Positions 9,504 to 19,393 of a DNA stretch of 64,000 bases are shown here, one piece after another. Positions within the stretch are counted from its first letter, which is position 1. Every line of letters starts with the position of its first letter. The notes under the pieces are model-generated. The model did no database searches. It had not been told where the DNA came from and was given only the letters and a program-made list of their open reading frames with translations. This DNA comes from a bacterium. Its GTDB lineage: Bacteria > CSSED10-310 > JAFGSJ01. Where the stretch lies: contig JAFGSJ010000004.1 of NCBI GenBank assembly GCA_016934675.1, positions 62,001-126,000 on the forward strand, written 5' to 3'. The position numbers and the translations under genes are program-made.

Positions 9504-10607
9504 TTAGTTCTGATTACCGTCCTGGTCCAGGGTGAGCAGGAGGACATCACAAGCCCCAGCACCGGTTGACTCGGTCGAGCCCACCAGAATATAGCCACCC
9601 GAGGACGTGGGCAGAACGCTGAAGCCTCTATCTTCGCCCTGACCGCCGTATTTCTTGACCCAGACCTGATTACCGTTGGTGTCCGTTTTCAACAGGAAAG
9701 CATCATTACTACTGCTTCCGGTCACGATGTAGCCTCCGTCCGGTGTCGCTCGGATTTCGGCACAGCTTTCATACGGTCCGTTCAAGGTATGTTGCCAGAT
9801 CATTGTGCCGTTCTGATCAGTTTTCAGCAGATGGAGCGTGTTCCCGTTGGTGGCGGCCAGAACCAGCCCGCCATCGTGGGCACGGGTCAGGCTGCACCTG
9901 TCTTTGGCTTCGAGACCGGACATGATCGGGCCCCAGATGAGGGCACCATTGTTGATGTTCCTTTTCTCGAGATAGATCTCACCAGCCATGCGGGCGGACA
10001 GGCCCGCGATCACGCAATGATGATCGTCGGTCTGGACCAGGTCATAACCCGCCTGAAACATCCACTCGACTTGCCAGATAATACTGCCGGTCTGATCGAT
10101 TCTCAGCAGGCAATTTTCGGATACAACCAGGTAATCGCCTGTGTCGGTCTCACAGATACCGTTTGCTGAAGTGGCCGGTCCATCGAAGCCTTTCTCCCAG
10201 AGACGCTGTCCGTTACTATCGGTCTTGAGCAGATAAGAGACCCAACCGAACGTATTTGTCCCACCACTGATCAGAAAACCTCCATCGCCGGTCTGCTGAA
10301 CACTCTGCCCCCAGGAATAGGAATTCCCGGCGGAACCGATTGAACGAGACCACTTTTCCCCGAGTTGCCCATCCAATCTGATCAAATAGACATTTTCGAG
10401 ACCGGGTCCGGACGATTCCGTCGAACCGACAATGACATAGCCGCCATCCGAGGTCTGTTGCAGCTCATAACCGTAATCGTTGCCTGGTCCACCAAAAGTC
10501 CGACCGCTCATTGTTTCGCTCTCGTCATCATCGTCATCGGAAGAACATCCGAATACCAGAAAACATGATAACAGCAAAACAAACATGATCTGAACCAATT
10601 CTTTCAT
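9504..10607 (-). CDS. Poly-Asp lipoprotein with tandem beta-propeller-type repeats
   Basis: The 367-aa protein has a signal peptide with lipobox LVFGC, then SSDDDDDES. The mature part consists of about six repeats of roughly 50 residues of the form 'QTSDGGYVIVGST ... YLIRLDGQLGEKWSRSIG', with later versions such as GGYIVTGSS...LLKTDTNGNQVWVKKYGG. These repeats are common in secreted bacterial proteins and are predicted to form a beta-propeller. It would be anchored at the cell envelope; the ligand is unknown. RBS AAGGGGG lies 9-10 bases before the ATG. The ECF sigma gene lies downstream on the same strand after a 148-base gap. Confidence 0.75.
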   Translation of the reverse strand: MKELVQIMFVLLLSCFLVFGCSSDDDDDESETMSGRTFGGPGNDYGYELQQTSDGGYVIVGSTESSGPGLENVYLIRLDGQLGEKWSRSIGSAGNSYSWGQSVQQTGDGGFLISGGTNTFGWVSYLLKTDSNGQRLWEKGFDGPATSANGICETDTGDYLVVSENCLLRIDQTGSIIWQVEWMFQAGYDLVQTDDHHCVIAGLSARMAGEIYLEKRNINNGALIWGPIMSGLEAKDRCSLTRAHDGGLVLAATNGNTLHLLKTDQNGTMIWQHTLNGPYESCAEIRATPDGGYIVTGSSSNDAFLLKTDTNGNQVWVKKYGGQGEDRGFSVLPTSSGGYILVGSTESTGAGACDVLLLTLDQDGNQN

Positions 10608-10997
10608 CTGATAACCCCCTTATTGTGACGCTGTGTTTTCTAACATCCACTCCCGACAGTTCGATTTATTTCTCGCAGATATGCCGTGCTTTTTCCTTAG
10701 GCAACATCCATGCCAGTTTGGGGAAAAATGCCTTCAAACCATACGCCATGCGGGAATCTGGTTCTTGAATCACAACCAGCATCGAACCGCACATACCTCC
10801 GGAGTTATTCTTAATCATGGGGAATCGATGATATGCATTGGTTCATCTGGAGCAGGGGACCCGATCAAATCAGACTTCTATCGATCATACCCGAGCAGGT
10901 ATGCCAGCATAACCTCTTCCTTTTTAAGGCCTTTTCTGGTATAAGTGCTTCGATTTATCGAATGGATAATCATTCAACAGGGGGTAAACAGAATACA
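10608..10997. other. Intergenic region before the adenine methylase
   Basis: A gap of 390 bases between divergent genes. The frame of the methylase is open upstream to 10833, but the added residues look non-coding and lack an RBS. I see no convincing hairpin, promoter pair or RNA gene here. Confidence 0.4.
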
Positions 10998-11804
10998 ATG
11001 ACAGACAAAAAACTGCGTCCACCGGTAAAATGGCATGGTGGGAAACATTATCTTGCCCGATTGATCATTCAGAATTTTCCTGATCATCATACTTATGTAG
11101 AGCCATTTGGCGGAGCCGCATCCGTATTATTGAACAAGGAGCAGGCCCAGGTGGAGGTGTATAATGACCTGGACAGCCGTATCACGAGGCTCTTTAGAGT
11201 ATTACGGGACCAGGGCGACGAGTTAAGACGCAGACTTGCTCTGACGCCGTACAGTGAAATCGAGTTTAATGGGGCCCGTGTTCCGTCTGATGATGAAATC
11301 GAGCAGGCGAGAAGAGATTTTGTTCGCTGGCGGCTGTCACTGGGCGGTCGAGGAGAAGCGTTCAGCTACACTTTGCATAGGGTGAGACGCTCCATGGCGG
11401 ATGTCGTGTCCGGATATCTATCGGCAATCGATGAACAGCTACCGTTGATTGTCGAAAGACTCCGCACGGTTGAAATCGTTTCACGACCTGCAATCGAGGT
11501 GATCGAAAAATGGGACAGTCCGGCCACATTGTTTTATTGCGATCCGCCTTATGTGCATACGACACGTCAAGAACACAGTCGCGATGTCTACGGCTATGAA
11601 ATGTGCGAGGAAGAGCACTGTGCCTTGGCACATTGCCTTCACGGAATTGCCGGCAAGGTCGTCTTAAGCGGATACCCCTCACCACTGTATGACACATTGT
11701 ACGGCGGATGGCGTCGGATCGAAGTGGATATTGCGAATCATGCAGCGGGCGGGAGAAACAAGGCCCGCGAGCGGGAATGCTTGTGGTTCAATTTCGAGGT
11801 ATGA
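10998..11804 (+). CDS. DNA adenine methylase (D12 class, Dam-like), orphan
   Basis: A 268-aa N6-adenine methyltransferase that methylates adenine in DNA using SAM. Motif X (PPVKWHGGK, about residues 8-16), motif I (VEPFGGAASVLL, 34-45) and the catalytic motif IV DPPY (near residue 182) are all present in the alpha-class order of the Dam / D12 family. No restriction enzyme gene lies beside it, so it is probably a solitary methylase or of mobile origin. I chose the ATG at 10998; the frame extends upstream without an RBS. The family-4 glycosyltransferase starts 10 bases downstream. Confidence 0.85.
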   Translation: MTDKKLRPPVKWHGGKHYLARLIIQNFPDHHTYVEPFGGAASVLLNKEQAQVEVYNDLDSRITRLFRVLRDQGDELRRRLALTPYSEIEFNGARVPSDDEIEQARRDFVRWRLSLGGRGEAFSYTLHRVRRSMADVVSGYLSAIDEQLPLIVERLRTVEIVSRPAIEVIEKWDSPATLFYCDPPYVHTTRQEHSRDVYGYEMCEEEHCALAHCLHGIAGKVVLSGYPSPLYDTLYGGWRRIEVDIANHAAGGRNKARERECLWFNFEV

Positions 11805-11814
11805 GGTTTTCAAG

Positions 11815-12960
11815 ATGAAGCGACTCGTGGTGGTAGTGGTCGGATTGACCTATCCCTATCGGGGCGGCATTGCCCAGTATACGACCCGGTTGTGCCGGGA
11901 GTTGGGCGAGCGGCATCAGGTCCACTGCATCAATTATAAGCGTTTGTATCCCCGGCTGTTGTTCCCGGGCAAGACCCAGTACGATCTGAGTCAGAAGTGT
12001 GATCAAATCCCCAATGAACGGTTGGTCTCCGCACTCAGGCCATGTTCATGGTTCAAGGCTGCTCGACGCATATCCCAATATAGACCGGACCTGGTCTTGA
12101 TCCAGTGGTGGCACCCGTTTTTTGCCCTGATGCAGGCGAGTCTGGTCAGAATGCTGAAAGAAACACATGTAGTGATCGAGTGTCATAACATCGAGCCGCA
12201 TGAGCCCTCCCTGCTGGACCGACACTTGACCAGGCTGGCTTTGAGGAGTGCTCAGGCCCTGATCGTGCATTCGCGGACAGATGAAGCTGCTTTGAGCACA
12301 CTCGTGGGTCCCAAAAATATTTTTCGGCTCGACCATCCGGTCTATGATGCGTTTCCGGACACTCCGCAGGACCGCGATACGATCAAACAGGAACTGGGAA
12401 TTCCTCGGGAGCACCCCGTTTTACTATTCTTTGGTTATGTCCGAAAATACAAGGGATTGGGGGTCCTGCTCGAAGCGCTGACCTTCTTCAAAGCAGAGGA
12501 AAGCCCCCATTTGATCGTAGCCGGTGAGTTCTATGAGCCATTGGCCAAGTATCAGGATTATATTGAAAGCGCCGGACTGAATGATCGGGTCAAGCTGGTG
12601 GCTGAGTATATCCCGAACGAGCAGGTGGCCCGTTACTTCCGGGTAGCTGATGCTTTGGTCCTGCCCTATCTGTCCGCATCGCAAAGCGGGGTCATGCAGA
12701 TTGCCCGGGCCTTTCAGTGTCCGGTCGTTGCCAGCCGGGTCGGGGGACTGCCCGATCTGATCGATCCTGATCGTGATGGCTTCCTGGTCGAGCCGAACGA
12801 GCCGCGTTTGTTATTCGAGGCCCTGGCCCAGGTCATTCGACCGGAAGTCAACAGCCGTCTGCGTCAGCATATGGAGAGTGGGCAGGTCGACTATTCCTGG
12901 GAGCGGTACAGGCTCGAGCTTGAACGGATCTACACCCGCTTGACAGAACGACCGGCTTGA
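11815..12960 (+). CDS. Glycosyltransferase family 4
   Basis: A 381-aa GT-B glycosyltransferase transferring a sugar from a nucleotide donor to a surface glycan or lipid acceptor. It has the N-terminal acceptor loop (GLTYPYRGGIAQYTTRL), the domain-II start LLFFGYVRKYKGLGVLLEA, and the donor-site run YLSASQSGVMQIARAF...VASRVGGLPDLI with the conserved glutamate position replaced by Gln-Ser-Gly-Val, as in some subfamilies. It starts 10 bases after the methylase stop and is likely co-transcribed with it. No other glycan genes lie next to it. Confidence 0.9.
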   Translation: MKRLVVVVVGLTYPYRGGIAQYTTRLCRELGERHQVHCINYKRLYPRLLFPGKTQYDLSQKCDQIPNERLVSALRPCSWFKAARRISQYRPDLVLIQWWHPFFALMQASLVRMLKETHVVIECHNIEPHEPSLLDRHLTRLALRSAQALIVHSRTDEAALSTLVGPKNIFRLDHPVYDAFPDTPQDRDTIKQELGIPREHPVLLFFGYVRKYKGLGVLLEALTFFKAEESPHLIVAGEFYEPLAKYQDYIESAGLNDRVKLVAEYIPNEQVARYFRVADALVLPYLSASQSGVMQIARAFQCPVVASRVGGLPDLIDPDRDGFLVEPNEPRLLFEALAQVIRPEVNSRLRQHMESGQVDYSWERYRLELERIYTRLTERPA

Positions 12961-13079
12961 AATAAAAGGCCGGGAGAACTAGAACTGACAAAGCCGGAGC
13001 CGGTCTTCGGGCGATCGCTGACACGACGGCCAACCGGCATGCACACGGCGTCAATCACGAACAAAGGACATTGAAGACA

Positions 13080-14561
13080 ATGACTGAGCACAACGAACAA
13101 TTCCTGATCAGGGCCGAGAAACGTGAAGAGATGATTCGTGAGGGTGTCTGCCCCTACCTCGATCGATTCGAGCGCACTCATACCCTCAAGGAGGCGGAAA
13201 CCTTGGCTGATGGCAGCGGGCCGGTGAAACTGGCCGGTCGCTTGATCTCGTTTAGGAGTTTCGGCAAGCTGATTTTCGGCCATATACAGGACCTCGAAGG
13301 TAAACTGCAAATCGCCATCGAGAAAAAAACGATCGGTGAGGAGCGATTCGCTCTCCTGAAAAAGTGGGTCGATATCGGTGATTTCCTTGGATGTTGCGGT
13401 CAGATTATCACGACCCGGACCGGAGAAAAGACCCTGGCGGTGAACGATTACGCGGTCTTGTCAAAAACATTACGGCCCTTACCGGAAAAATGGCATGGAT
13501 TGACTGATATCGAGACCCGATATCGCCAGCGTTATCTTGACCTGATCATGGACCGGCCCGGCGGACAACGGTTTTTTGTCCGGGCGGAGCTTTTGAAACT
13601 TCTTCGACGTTACCTCGAGGCCCATAATTTCATCGAGGTGGACACACCCATACTTCAAACCAAGCCATCCGGAGCATTGGCCGTTCCGTTTGTGACGCAC
13701 CACCGGGCCCTGGACATGAATTGTTACCTGCGCATCGCTCCGGAAACATATTTGAAACGTTGCATTGCCGCCGGTTTCGACCGGGTGTACGAGCTGGGTC
13801 GCTGCTTTCGTAATGAGGGCATGGACCCGTCGCATCTTCAGGACTTCACCATGCTCGAATTTTACGCTGCATATTGGAATTTCGAGGACAATATGCGTTT
13901 TACCGAGGCCTTGGTCAAAGACCTGGTCCAGAAACTCAACGGTTCCCTCTGTCTCGATTACCGCGGGAAGACCATTGATTTCGGCGGTGAGTGGCCTCGC
14001 GTCTCTCTTCGTGAGTTGTTGATCAAGGACTGTGCCGTGGATATCGACCAGCATCCAACGGCTGATTCGCTTCGTCAGGCCCTGAAAGACAAAGGTATCG
14101 AACTCGAAGATATGCACAAAGCAGGTCGAGGTAAAATTATCGATCAACTCTACAAAAAAGTATCACGCCCAGGCATTGTCAATCCGCTCTTTCTGATATT
14201 TCATCCGATCGATCTTTCACCCTTGGCCCGGAGAAATGACCGGGACACCCAAATCACTGACCGTTTTCAACTGGTGATCAATGGCTGGGAGATGGTCAAC
14301 GCCTACTCCGAGCTGATCGATCCGATCGATCAGCGTCAGCGTTTCGAGGAGCAAGCCCGCCAGAAAGCCGGTGGAGATGAAGAAGCCCTGTCCATGGATG
14401 AGGACTTCCTGCTCTGTATGGAACATGGTTTGCCGCCGGTCTCAGGCTGGGGCATGGGTATCGACCGCATGGTTTGCCTGTTGACCGGCCAGGACAATCT
14501 GCGTGAAACGGTCCTTTTCCCCTTGATGAAACCGATTATAGAGAGCGAAGCCTCGATTTGA
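13080..14561 (+). CDS. lysS: Lysyl-tRNA synthetase, class II
   Basis: A 493-aa enzyme that charges tRNA-Lys. The N-terminal OB-fold anticodon-binding domain spans about residues 50-150. The class II core has motif 1 (LEAHNFIEVDTPIL), motif 2 (GRCFRNEGMDPSHLQDFTMLE) and motif 3 (GWGMGIDRMVCLL). The usual GGAxARPF stretch reads SGALAVPF here, so the protein is somewhat divergent from standard LysS. The ATG at 13080 has AAAGGA 11 bases upstream; an in-frame TTG at 13071 is too close to that RBS. The 3' end overlaps the convergent kinase gene by 26 bases. Confidence 0.93.
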   Translation: MTEHNEQFLIRAEKREEMIREGVCPYLDRFERTHTLKEAETLADGSGPVKLAGRLISFRSFGKLIFGHIQDLEGKLQIAIEKKTIGEERFALLKKWVDIGDFLGCCGQIITTRTGEKTLAVNDYAVLSKTLRPLPEKWHGLTDIETRYRQRYLDLIMDRPGGQRFFVRAELLKLLRRYLEAHNFIEVDTPILQTKPSGALAVPFVTHHRALDMNCYLRIAPETYLKRCIAAGFDRVYELGRCFRNEGMDPSHLQDFTMLEFYAAYWNFEDNMRFTEALVKDLVQKLNGSLCLDYRGKTIDFGGEWPRVSLRELLIKDCAVDIDQHPTADSLRQALKDKGIELEDMHKAGRGKIIDQLYKKVSRPGIVNPLFLIFHPIDLSPLARRNDRDTQITDRFQLVINGWEMVNAYSELIDPIDQRQRFEEQARQKAGGDEEALSMDEDFLLCMEHGLPPVSGWGMGIDRMVCLLTGQDNLRETVLFPLMKPIIESEASI

Positions 14562-17500
14562 TGGCACTCTGATTGGGATTTATGGCCAACGATTTGCGGT
14601 AGGCGTTTTTGGCTTCGTTTTTGTTTCCGCTTTTTCGGTGAAGATCACCGAGTTTATTCCAAATTTCATAATTATTTACGTCAAGCTGGGTAGCCCGGTT
14701 TAAATGTTCGGAAGCCTGGCTGTATTTCTTCTGTGATTGATAAAGTTCGGCCAGGCCGACGTGGGCTGAGCTGTCATCCGGATAATCAGCCAGATACTGT
14801 GAATAAACCTGGATGGCGTGGTCATTCTTTTTTCGGGTCACCAGGAGTTTGGTCAGGCGATGGACCACGTCCTCATGGCCCATATTCACCACGAAGGCCT
14901 TCTGGTAATATTCCAGGGCATTATCGATATTTTCGGACCAGTCGCCCTGTTTTGCCTGGGCCATCTTTTCGTAACACATACCCAGATTATAGAAAAGGGC
15001 GGCATCACCCGAATGAAAGGCCGGGTGCTTTTTCAGGGTCGCGATGGCTGAACCGTAACTGCCTTGATTGATATACACACGCCCTAATTCATTATAGGGC
15101 ACATCATAATTCGGGTTTTCCTTGATCAACCGCTGATAATGCTCAGTGGCAAGATCATAATCGTGGTTTTGACTGTAAGCGCGGGCGAGCTCGAGACGGA
15201 CTGTGGGCTGGTTTGACTTGAGCGATAAACTTTTCTGAAAATGTTGAATGGCTAGTGGAAAATTGCGTTCTTCAAGATATATCAGACCGAGGTTGGCTTG
15301 GGTCGATGCGTCGTTCGGGTTCCCTTTCAAAGCCTTGAGATACGCTTCCTTGGCCTGGTCGGTTTTACCGGTCTTGAGCGCAATTTGACCCAGAAAATAA
15401 TTATATTTGCCGACGTCACCTTTTTCAGCCAGAAGTTGTTTGAACGCAGATTGGGATTCACTGTAGTTACCGGCATAGAAATGTGCTTCACCGAGTTTTT
15501 CCAGAACATCAGCAGTTGGCTGATATTCATAAGCTTTCTGAAAAGCCGTTACCGCCTTGTCGTATTGTCTGCCATTGAATGCGACCAGACCTTCCTCATG
15601 ATAATGTTTGCCCAACCATGGTTTGAACCGGGGAAAAACCAGGAAAGTACATCCGATCACGATGACCGCAACGATGCCCAGAACCGTATAGAGCAAGACC
15701 GGTTGGCGGGTACGACCTGGCATTTGATCAGGAGCGGATTCAGCCTCACTGGCCTTACGTGATACCTTTCGCTGGGCTTCACGCTCTTTTTGACCCCGCT
15801 CTTCCCCAATCCGAGCCCGACATTCCACCAGAAGCTGTTGGATCTGCTGACTGTGAGGCTCGATCTCGAGAGCTTTCTTGAGTGAAGCCATGGCTTGATG
15901 ATATTTCTGGGCCTTATAGGATTCTTCAGCTTTATGTAATTGATTCCGAATCAGATATTTTTTCTTTTCTGCTTTGATCCGATTGACCTGTTCATCGAGT
16001 TTATCGAGCCATTGCGGAAATTTGGTCCGAGCCCGATCCAGTTCCTCGAGGATTTGATCATAGTTGTGTTCTTGCAGCAATTTTTTGATTTGAGCAGTCA
16101 ACTCGACAAATTCAGGGTCCTGTTTCAATGCCCGGGTTTTGGCCTGTCCGGCTGCTGCTTCACCCACAGAGGTCCGATCACTTGCCGGCGCAACAAGCTC
16201 TTTCAATATGTCAGGGTCATTCGCCTCGAGACGTAAAGTGTTCAGCAATTCGAGCGAGGCCTGGTGATTGGAGTCAAAATCGAGAGCAATGGCCAATTCC
16301 TGCTGACAGGCAGCCCGATCGCCTTCTTCGAGTAAACGCTTGGCCGTCAGATAATGGTGCTCGATTTCTTCCTGAGCAGATTGGGCTGCCTTCGATAATT
16401 CAAGATACTCGTAAGCTTGTGCATCATTGGGGTTTTTATCCAGGAGGGTCTGAAAAATATCAAAGGCCTCGCTGTAGCGTTTCTGATCGAAGAGATGCTT
16501 GCCTTGTGCGAAGGTGTTTGTCATTTCTTCCGGAGCAGTCGATGGCCGCGCGGCTGTGTCAGATGGTGAGGCCTGTCCTGGTGTGGCTACATGAGCTTGA
16601 CTGGCTGGTTCGCCTGCAGGAGGAGTATAATGGGCCGTGGTCTTTTTGAGCCCGATCTGAGCGGTCGGGTTGTCCGGGCTGAATTTCAGGACCTCCTGAA
16701 AGTCTCGGAAGGCCTCAGCGTAGCTTTTTCTGGTAAAAGCAGCTTCAGCGTTGGCCAACAACCTGTTGACCGTAGCATCCTTGGCAATATGCTGACCGGC
16801 GATTTCGAGATAATCGTAGGCCTGGGCATAGGTTGGATCGAGCTCGATCACTCGATGAAAAAATGAGAGGGCCTTACTGAACTGTCGTTCCTTGAATAAT
16901 TGCCGACCACGTTCAAACAGGGTCTGTATATCGCCCGGGGCCTCGACCTCCTCGACTAATTCTTCGACCACTTCCTCGAGGACCTCGAAGGCATTCAGAC
17001 TCGTGGCACCCTCGAGGTCGACCGCTTTATCGCTTTCGATGACCAGCGGGTTTTGCTTGCCAGTCGTGAGATTGTCCAATGCGGCGATCATTTCATTGAC
17101 CGATTGAAAACGTTCCCTGGGGTCCTTAGCCAGGGCTTTGAGAATGATCCGGCTGAGATTGGACGGCAAGTCGGCATTCAGGCGGCAGGGATCGGGGGGT
17201 TGCTGTTTGACCTGCTTTATCAATAAGTTGACGGCTGTATCCGAACTAAAAGGCGGTTCACCGGTAAACATTTCAAACATAACGATGCCGAGGGCATAAA
17301 TATCGGTTCTGGCGTCAACGCTGCGGGCCAGAGCCTGTTCAGGGGCCATATATTCCGGCGTGCCTATGATCATGTCCTTCTTGGTCATACCCGCTGTGGC
17401 TGATTGATGATCAGCAGCAGCCTTGGCAATACCAAAATCCACAATTTTCGCGATCCGTTTATCGGTGACAATGATATTTTGGGGTTTCATATCTCGATGA

Positions 17501-17910
17501 ACAATGCCTTTGGTATGGGCTACAGCCAATCCCCTCATGACCTGTTTCATCAGGCCGATCCCTTCGCCGACCGGATACGGGCCCCTCTGCTCGATCAAGG
17601 TTTTTAAATCAGTCCCATCAATATACTCCATCGAGATGTAATGCATTTGGTCACATTCGCCCAAATCATAGATTCGGACCACATTCTCATGGGTAATTTT
17701 CAGGGCGAGCCGAATCTCGCGAAAGAACCTTTTTATGACTTCGGGATGGTGCTGATAATCAGGCAGCAGAAGTTTTAAGGCAATGGTTTCGCGTAATTTC
17801 AGGTCCTCGGCTTTATAAACGGCGCCCATACCACCCTGACCCAAGACCTCGATGATTCTATACCTGTCAGCAAAGACTGAGCCTACTTCGAGCATAAGCA
17901 CATTACCCAC
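14536..17910 (-). CDS. Transmembrane Ser/Thr protein kinase with cytoplasmic and extracytoplasmic TPR arrays
   Basis: A PknB-type eukaryotic-like kinase of about 1124 aa. The kinase domain (about 15-290) has the glycine loop GQGGMG (24-29), the ATP lysine (K46 in ALKLL), HRD (138-140), DFG (158-160) and GTPEYMAPEQ, so it looks active. It is followed by an acidic stretch (EEVVEELVEEVE), about four TPR-like units, a Lys/Arg-rich coiled region, one membrane helix (about 733-756) and a second array of about eight TPRs reaching the C-terminus. The C-terminal TPRs are thus predicted outside the cytoplasm. The start is uncertain: GTG at 17910 or ATG at 17895, and neither has a clear RBS. The targets are unknown. 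Confidence 0.88.
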   Translation of the reverse strand: MGNVLMLEVGSVFADRYRIIEVLGQGGMGAVYKAEDLKLRETIALKLLLPDYQHHPEVIKRFFREIRLALKITHENVVRIYDLGECDQMHYISMEYIDGTDLKTLIEQRGPYPVGEGIGLMKQVMRGLAVAHTKGIVHRDMKPQNIIVTDKRIAKIVDFGIAKAAADHQSATAGMTKKDMIIGTPEYMAPEQALARSVDARTDIYALGIVMFEMFTGEPPFSSDTAVNLLIKQVKQQPPDPCRLNADLPSNLSRIILKALAKDPRERFQSVNEMIAALDNLTTGKQNPLVIESDKAVDLEGATSLNAFEVLEEVVEELVEEVEAPGDIQTLFERGRQLFKERQFSKALSFFHRVIELDPTYAQAYDYLEIAGQHIAKDATVNRLLANAEAAFTRKSYAEAFRDFQEVLKFSPDNPTAQIGLKKTTAHYTPPAGEPASQAHVATPGQASPSDTAARPSTAPEEMTNTFAQGKHLFDQKRYSEAFDIFQTLLDKNPNDAQAYEYLELSKAAQSAQEEIEHHYLTAKRLLEEGDRAACQQELAIALDFDSNHQASLELLNTLRLEANDPDILKELVAPASDRTSVGEAAAGQAKTRALKQDPEFVELTAQIKKLLQEHNYDQILEELDRARTKFPQWLDKLDEQVNRIKAEKKKYLIRNQLHKAEESYKAQKYHQAMASLKKALEIEPHSQQIQQLLVECRARIGEERGQKEREAQRKVSRKASEAESAPDQMPGRTRQPVLLYTVLGIVAVIVIGCTFLVFPRFKPWLGKHYHEEGLVAFNGRQYDKAVTAFQKAYEYQPTADVLEKLGEAHFYAGNYSESQSAFKQLLAEKGDVGKYNYFLGQIALKTGKTDQAKEAYLKALKGNPNDASTQANLGLIYLEERNFPLAIQHFQKSLSLKSNQPTVRLELARAYSQNHDYDLATEHYQRLIKENPNYDVPYNELGRVYINQGSYGSAIATLKKHPAFHSGDAALFYNLGMCYEKMAQAKQGDWSENIDNALEYYQKAFVVNMGHEDVVHRLTKLLVTRKKNDHAIQVYSQYLADYPDDSSAHVGLAELYQSQKKYSQASEHLNRATQLDVNNYEIWNKLGDLHRKSGNKNEAKNAYRKSLAINPNQSAIKSRLRSL

Positions 17911-18026
17911 TTTAAAAGTTGATAGTAGATAGAACAGGTCTCAACCAGATAACGTTACTATATGCGAAAAGACTTCGTTCGTCCAGTAGAAAGTGTAAGT
18001 ATGGAGAGAAAGAACAATTCGTCAGA

Positions 18027-19157
18027 TCAGTTGTTACTTTTAACCTCAGCCTCAGCCAGATAACCGTGCTCCTGATAACGCCGGAACAAATGCCCCCACT
18101 CATTGTCTCGTCGCCAGCGGGCTGCAATGTGACGATACTTCAAGGGCCAATAGAGATAATCCTGTTCGATTTCTCCGATCAGAGTCGGAATAATGACCAA
18201 AGGTGTCCGCAAAATGAGCTTTTGGAGGAAACGAGTCGGACCGTACCAGGCCAACCAGGCCAGAAAACTGTGCGAATTATAGCCAACTTTGAAGTTCCAG
18301 TTCTCGTGCAAAATATCATCGCCGAGCAGCTCAATCTCGTGAGAATCACCCTTGCCCAGACCCTGTTCATGCGCCAGACGGATATATTTGATCCGGAGGG
18401 GATCGAAACCCATCAGTTTGGCTGCAACGGCATCGATAGCCACTTGATCGGCTGAAGCCAGAATAATGTTTTTTTGCACAGGTTTAATCATACGCGGCCC
18501 TGCGCCCGTTCCGGCTGTGGTCCCATCCATCATGGCCCATATGCCGGGATGAATCTCTTTCTGTATGGCCAGCAGATCGACCAGGGTCTCGTGAATCCAG
18601 GTATGAGTATAATGACGATACTTGCTGAGCAGACCTCCGAACGCATTTTTCATGGCCCCGGTCGTGGTAGTGTACATATGGGTCTTGACCGTGGGCAAAT
18701 GAACGATGTTCTTACCGATAAGATAGTCGGGAATCAGGATACCTTCCGGATAAATGTGGTCAAGTGCCAACATTTTTGCCTTGGGAAGAAACGGCTTCCA
18801 GGTCATATCGGTCGTCCGAAAATTGTATAAGACCGGAATGTTGTGCTGCTTAAAGATCGGAATATAACCGTTGAGGTCTTCACCCTTGAATGCGTTGGTA
18901 ACCACGGTCTGATTCTGGACGCAGACCAAATCGTGAAACCCGGCCTGACGTAACGTCAGAATTGTACCCTCGAGCTGCCAGGGCGTCGTATTGGCGCCGG
19001 GCATGGGAAAATGCCAGGTGATATTGTCTTTGAGTATGGTCGTCGCCTGCTTATCGAGCGACTGACTGCCGCCGGCTAATTCGAATAAGCGTTGATAGTC
19101 CTCCAGGACTGTCTCGGGTCGCGTGTATAAAACAGCTACTCTTGCTTTTGGGCTCAT
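18027..19157 (-). CDS. DUF362 family protein
   Basis: A 376-aa protein of the DUF362 family, recognised by the segment LPTVKTHMYTTTTGAMKNAF (about residue 158 onward) and the later IILASADQVAIDAVAAKLMGFDP. Many DUF362 proteins carry a ferredoxin domain, but here I see no CxxCxxC cluster, so this is the short form. The function is not established. The C-terminal quarter is basic and aromatic and may touch the membrane. The ATG at 19157 has a strong RBS (AAAGGAGAG), preferred over an in-frame start 18 codons upstream. Confidence 0.85.
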   Translation of the reverse strand: MSPKARVAVLYTRPETVLEDYQRLFELAGGSQSLDKQATTILKDNITWHFPMPGANTTPWQLEGTILTLRQAGFHDLVCVQNQTVVTNAFKGEDLNGYIPIFKQHNIPVLYNFRTTDMTWKPFLPKAKMLALDHIYPEGILIPDYLIGKNIVHLPTVKTHMYTTTTGAMKNAFGGLLSKYRHYTHTWIHETLVDLLAIQKEIHPGIWAMMDGTTAGTGAGPRMIKPVQKNIILASADQVAIDAVAAKLMGFDPLRIKYIRLAHEQGLGKGDSHEIELLGDDILHENWNFKVGYNSHSFLAWLAWYGPTRFLQKLILRTPLVIIPTLIGEIEQDYLYWPLKYRHIAARWRRDNEWGHLFRRYQEHGYLAEAEVKSNN

Positions 19158-19245
19158 ATTTCTCTCCTTTATTGCATCTCTTATGGTAAACCAAGTCACG
19201 AACAGAATCAATTGCCGCCTGCCCGAACTAACGACCGAAACACCA

Positions 19246-19274
19246 TTGACTTTTGGGCCATGGTTTGATACAAA
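19246..19274 (+). promoter_or_regulatory. Possible promoter of the ICMT-like operon
   Basis: TTGACT (19246-19251) and TACAAA (19269-19274) are spaced by 17 bases, about 120 bases before the methyltransferase start, in the divergent gap with the DUF362 gene. The -10 element is weak. Confidence 0.35.
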
Positions 19275-19393
19275 AGCAGGTATAAAGGAGATGATGTGCG
19301 GTTATCGGGCCTTGCCAGGGAACAGGACCTGCCGATCATCGTAGGGAAGAACAGTGAGATTGTCCCGGTTTTCCATATCGTTTGAGGTGCTCC

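Noticed and set aside
10833..10997. Upstream extension of the adenine methylase
   Set aside because: The residues added look non-coding, and the family start (PPVKWHGGK) follows the ATG at 10998.
13479..14147. 222-codon minus-strand frame
   Set aside because: Antisense to conserved lysS sequence.
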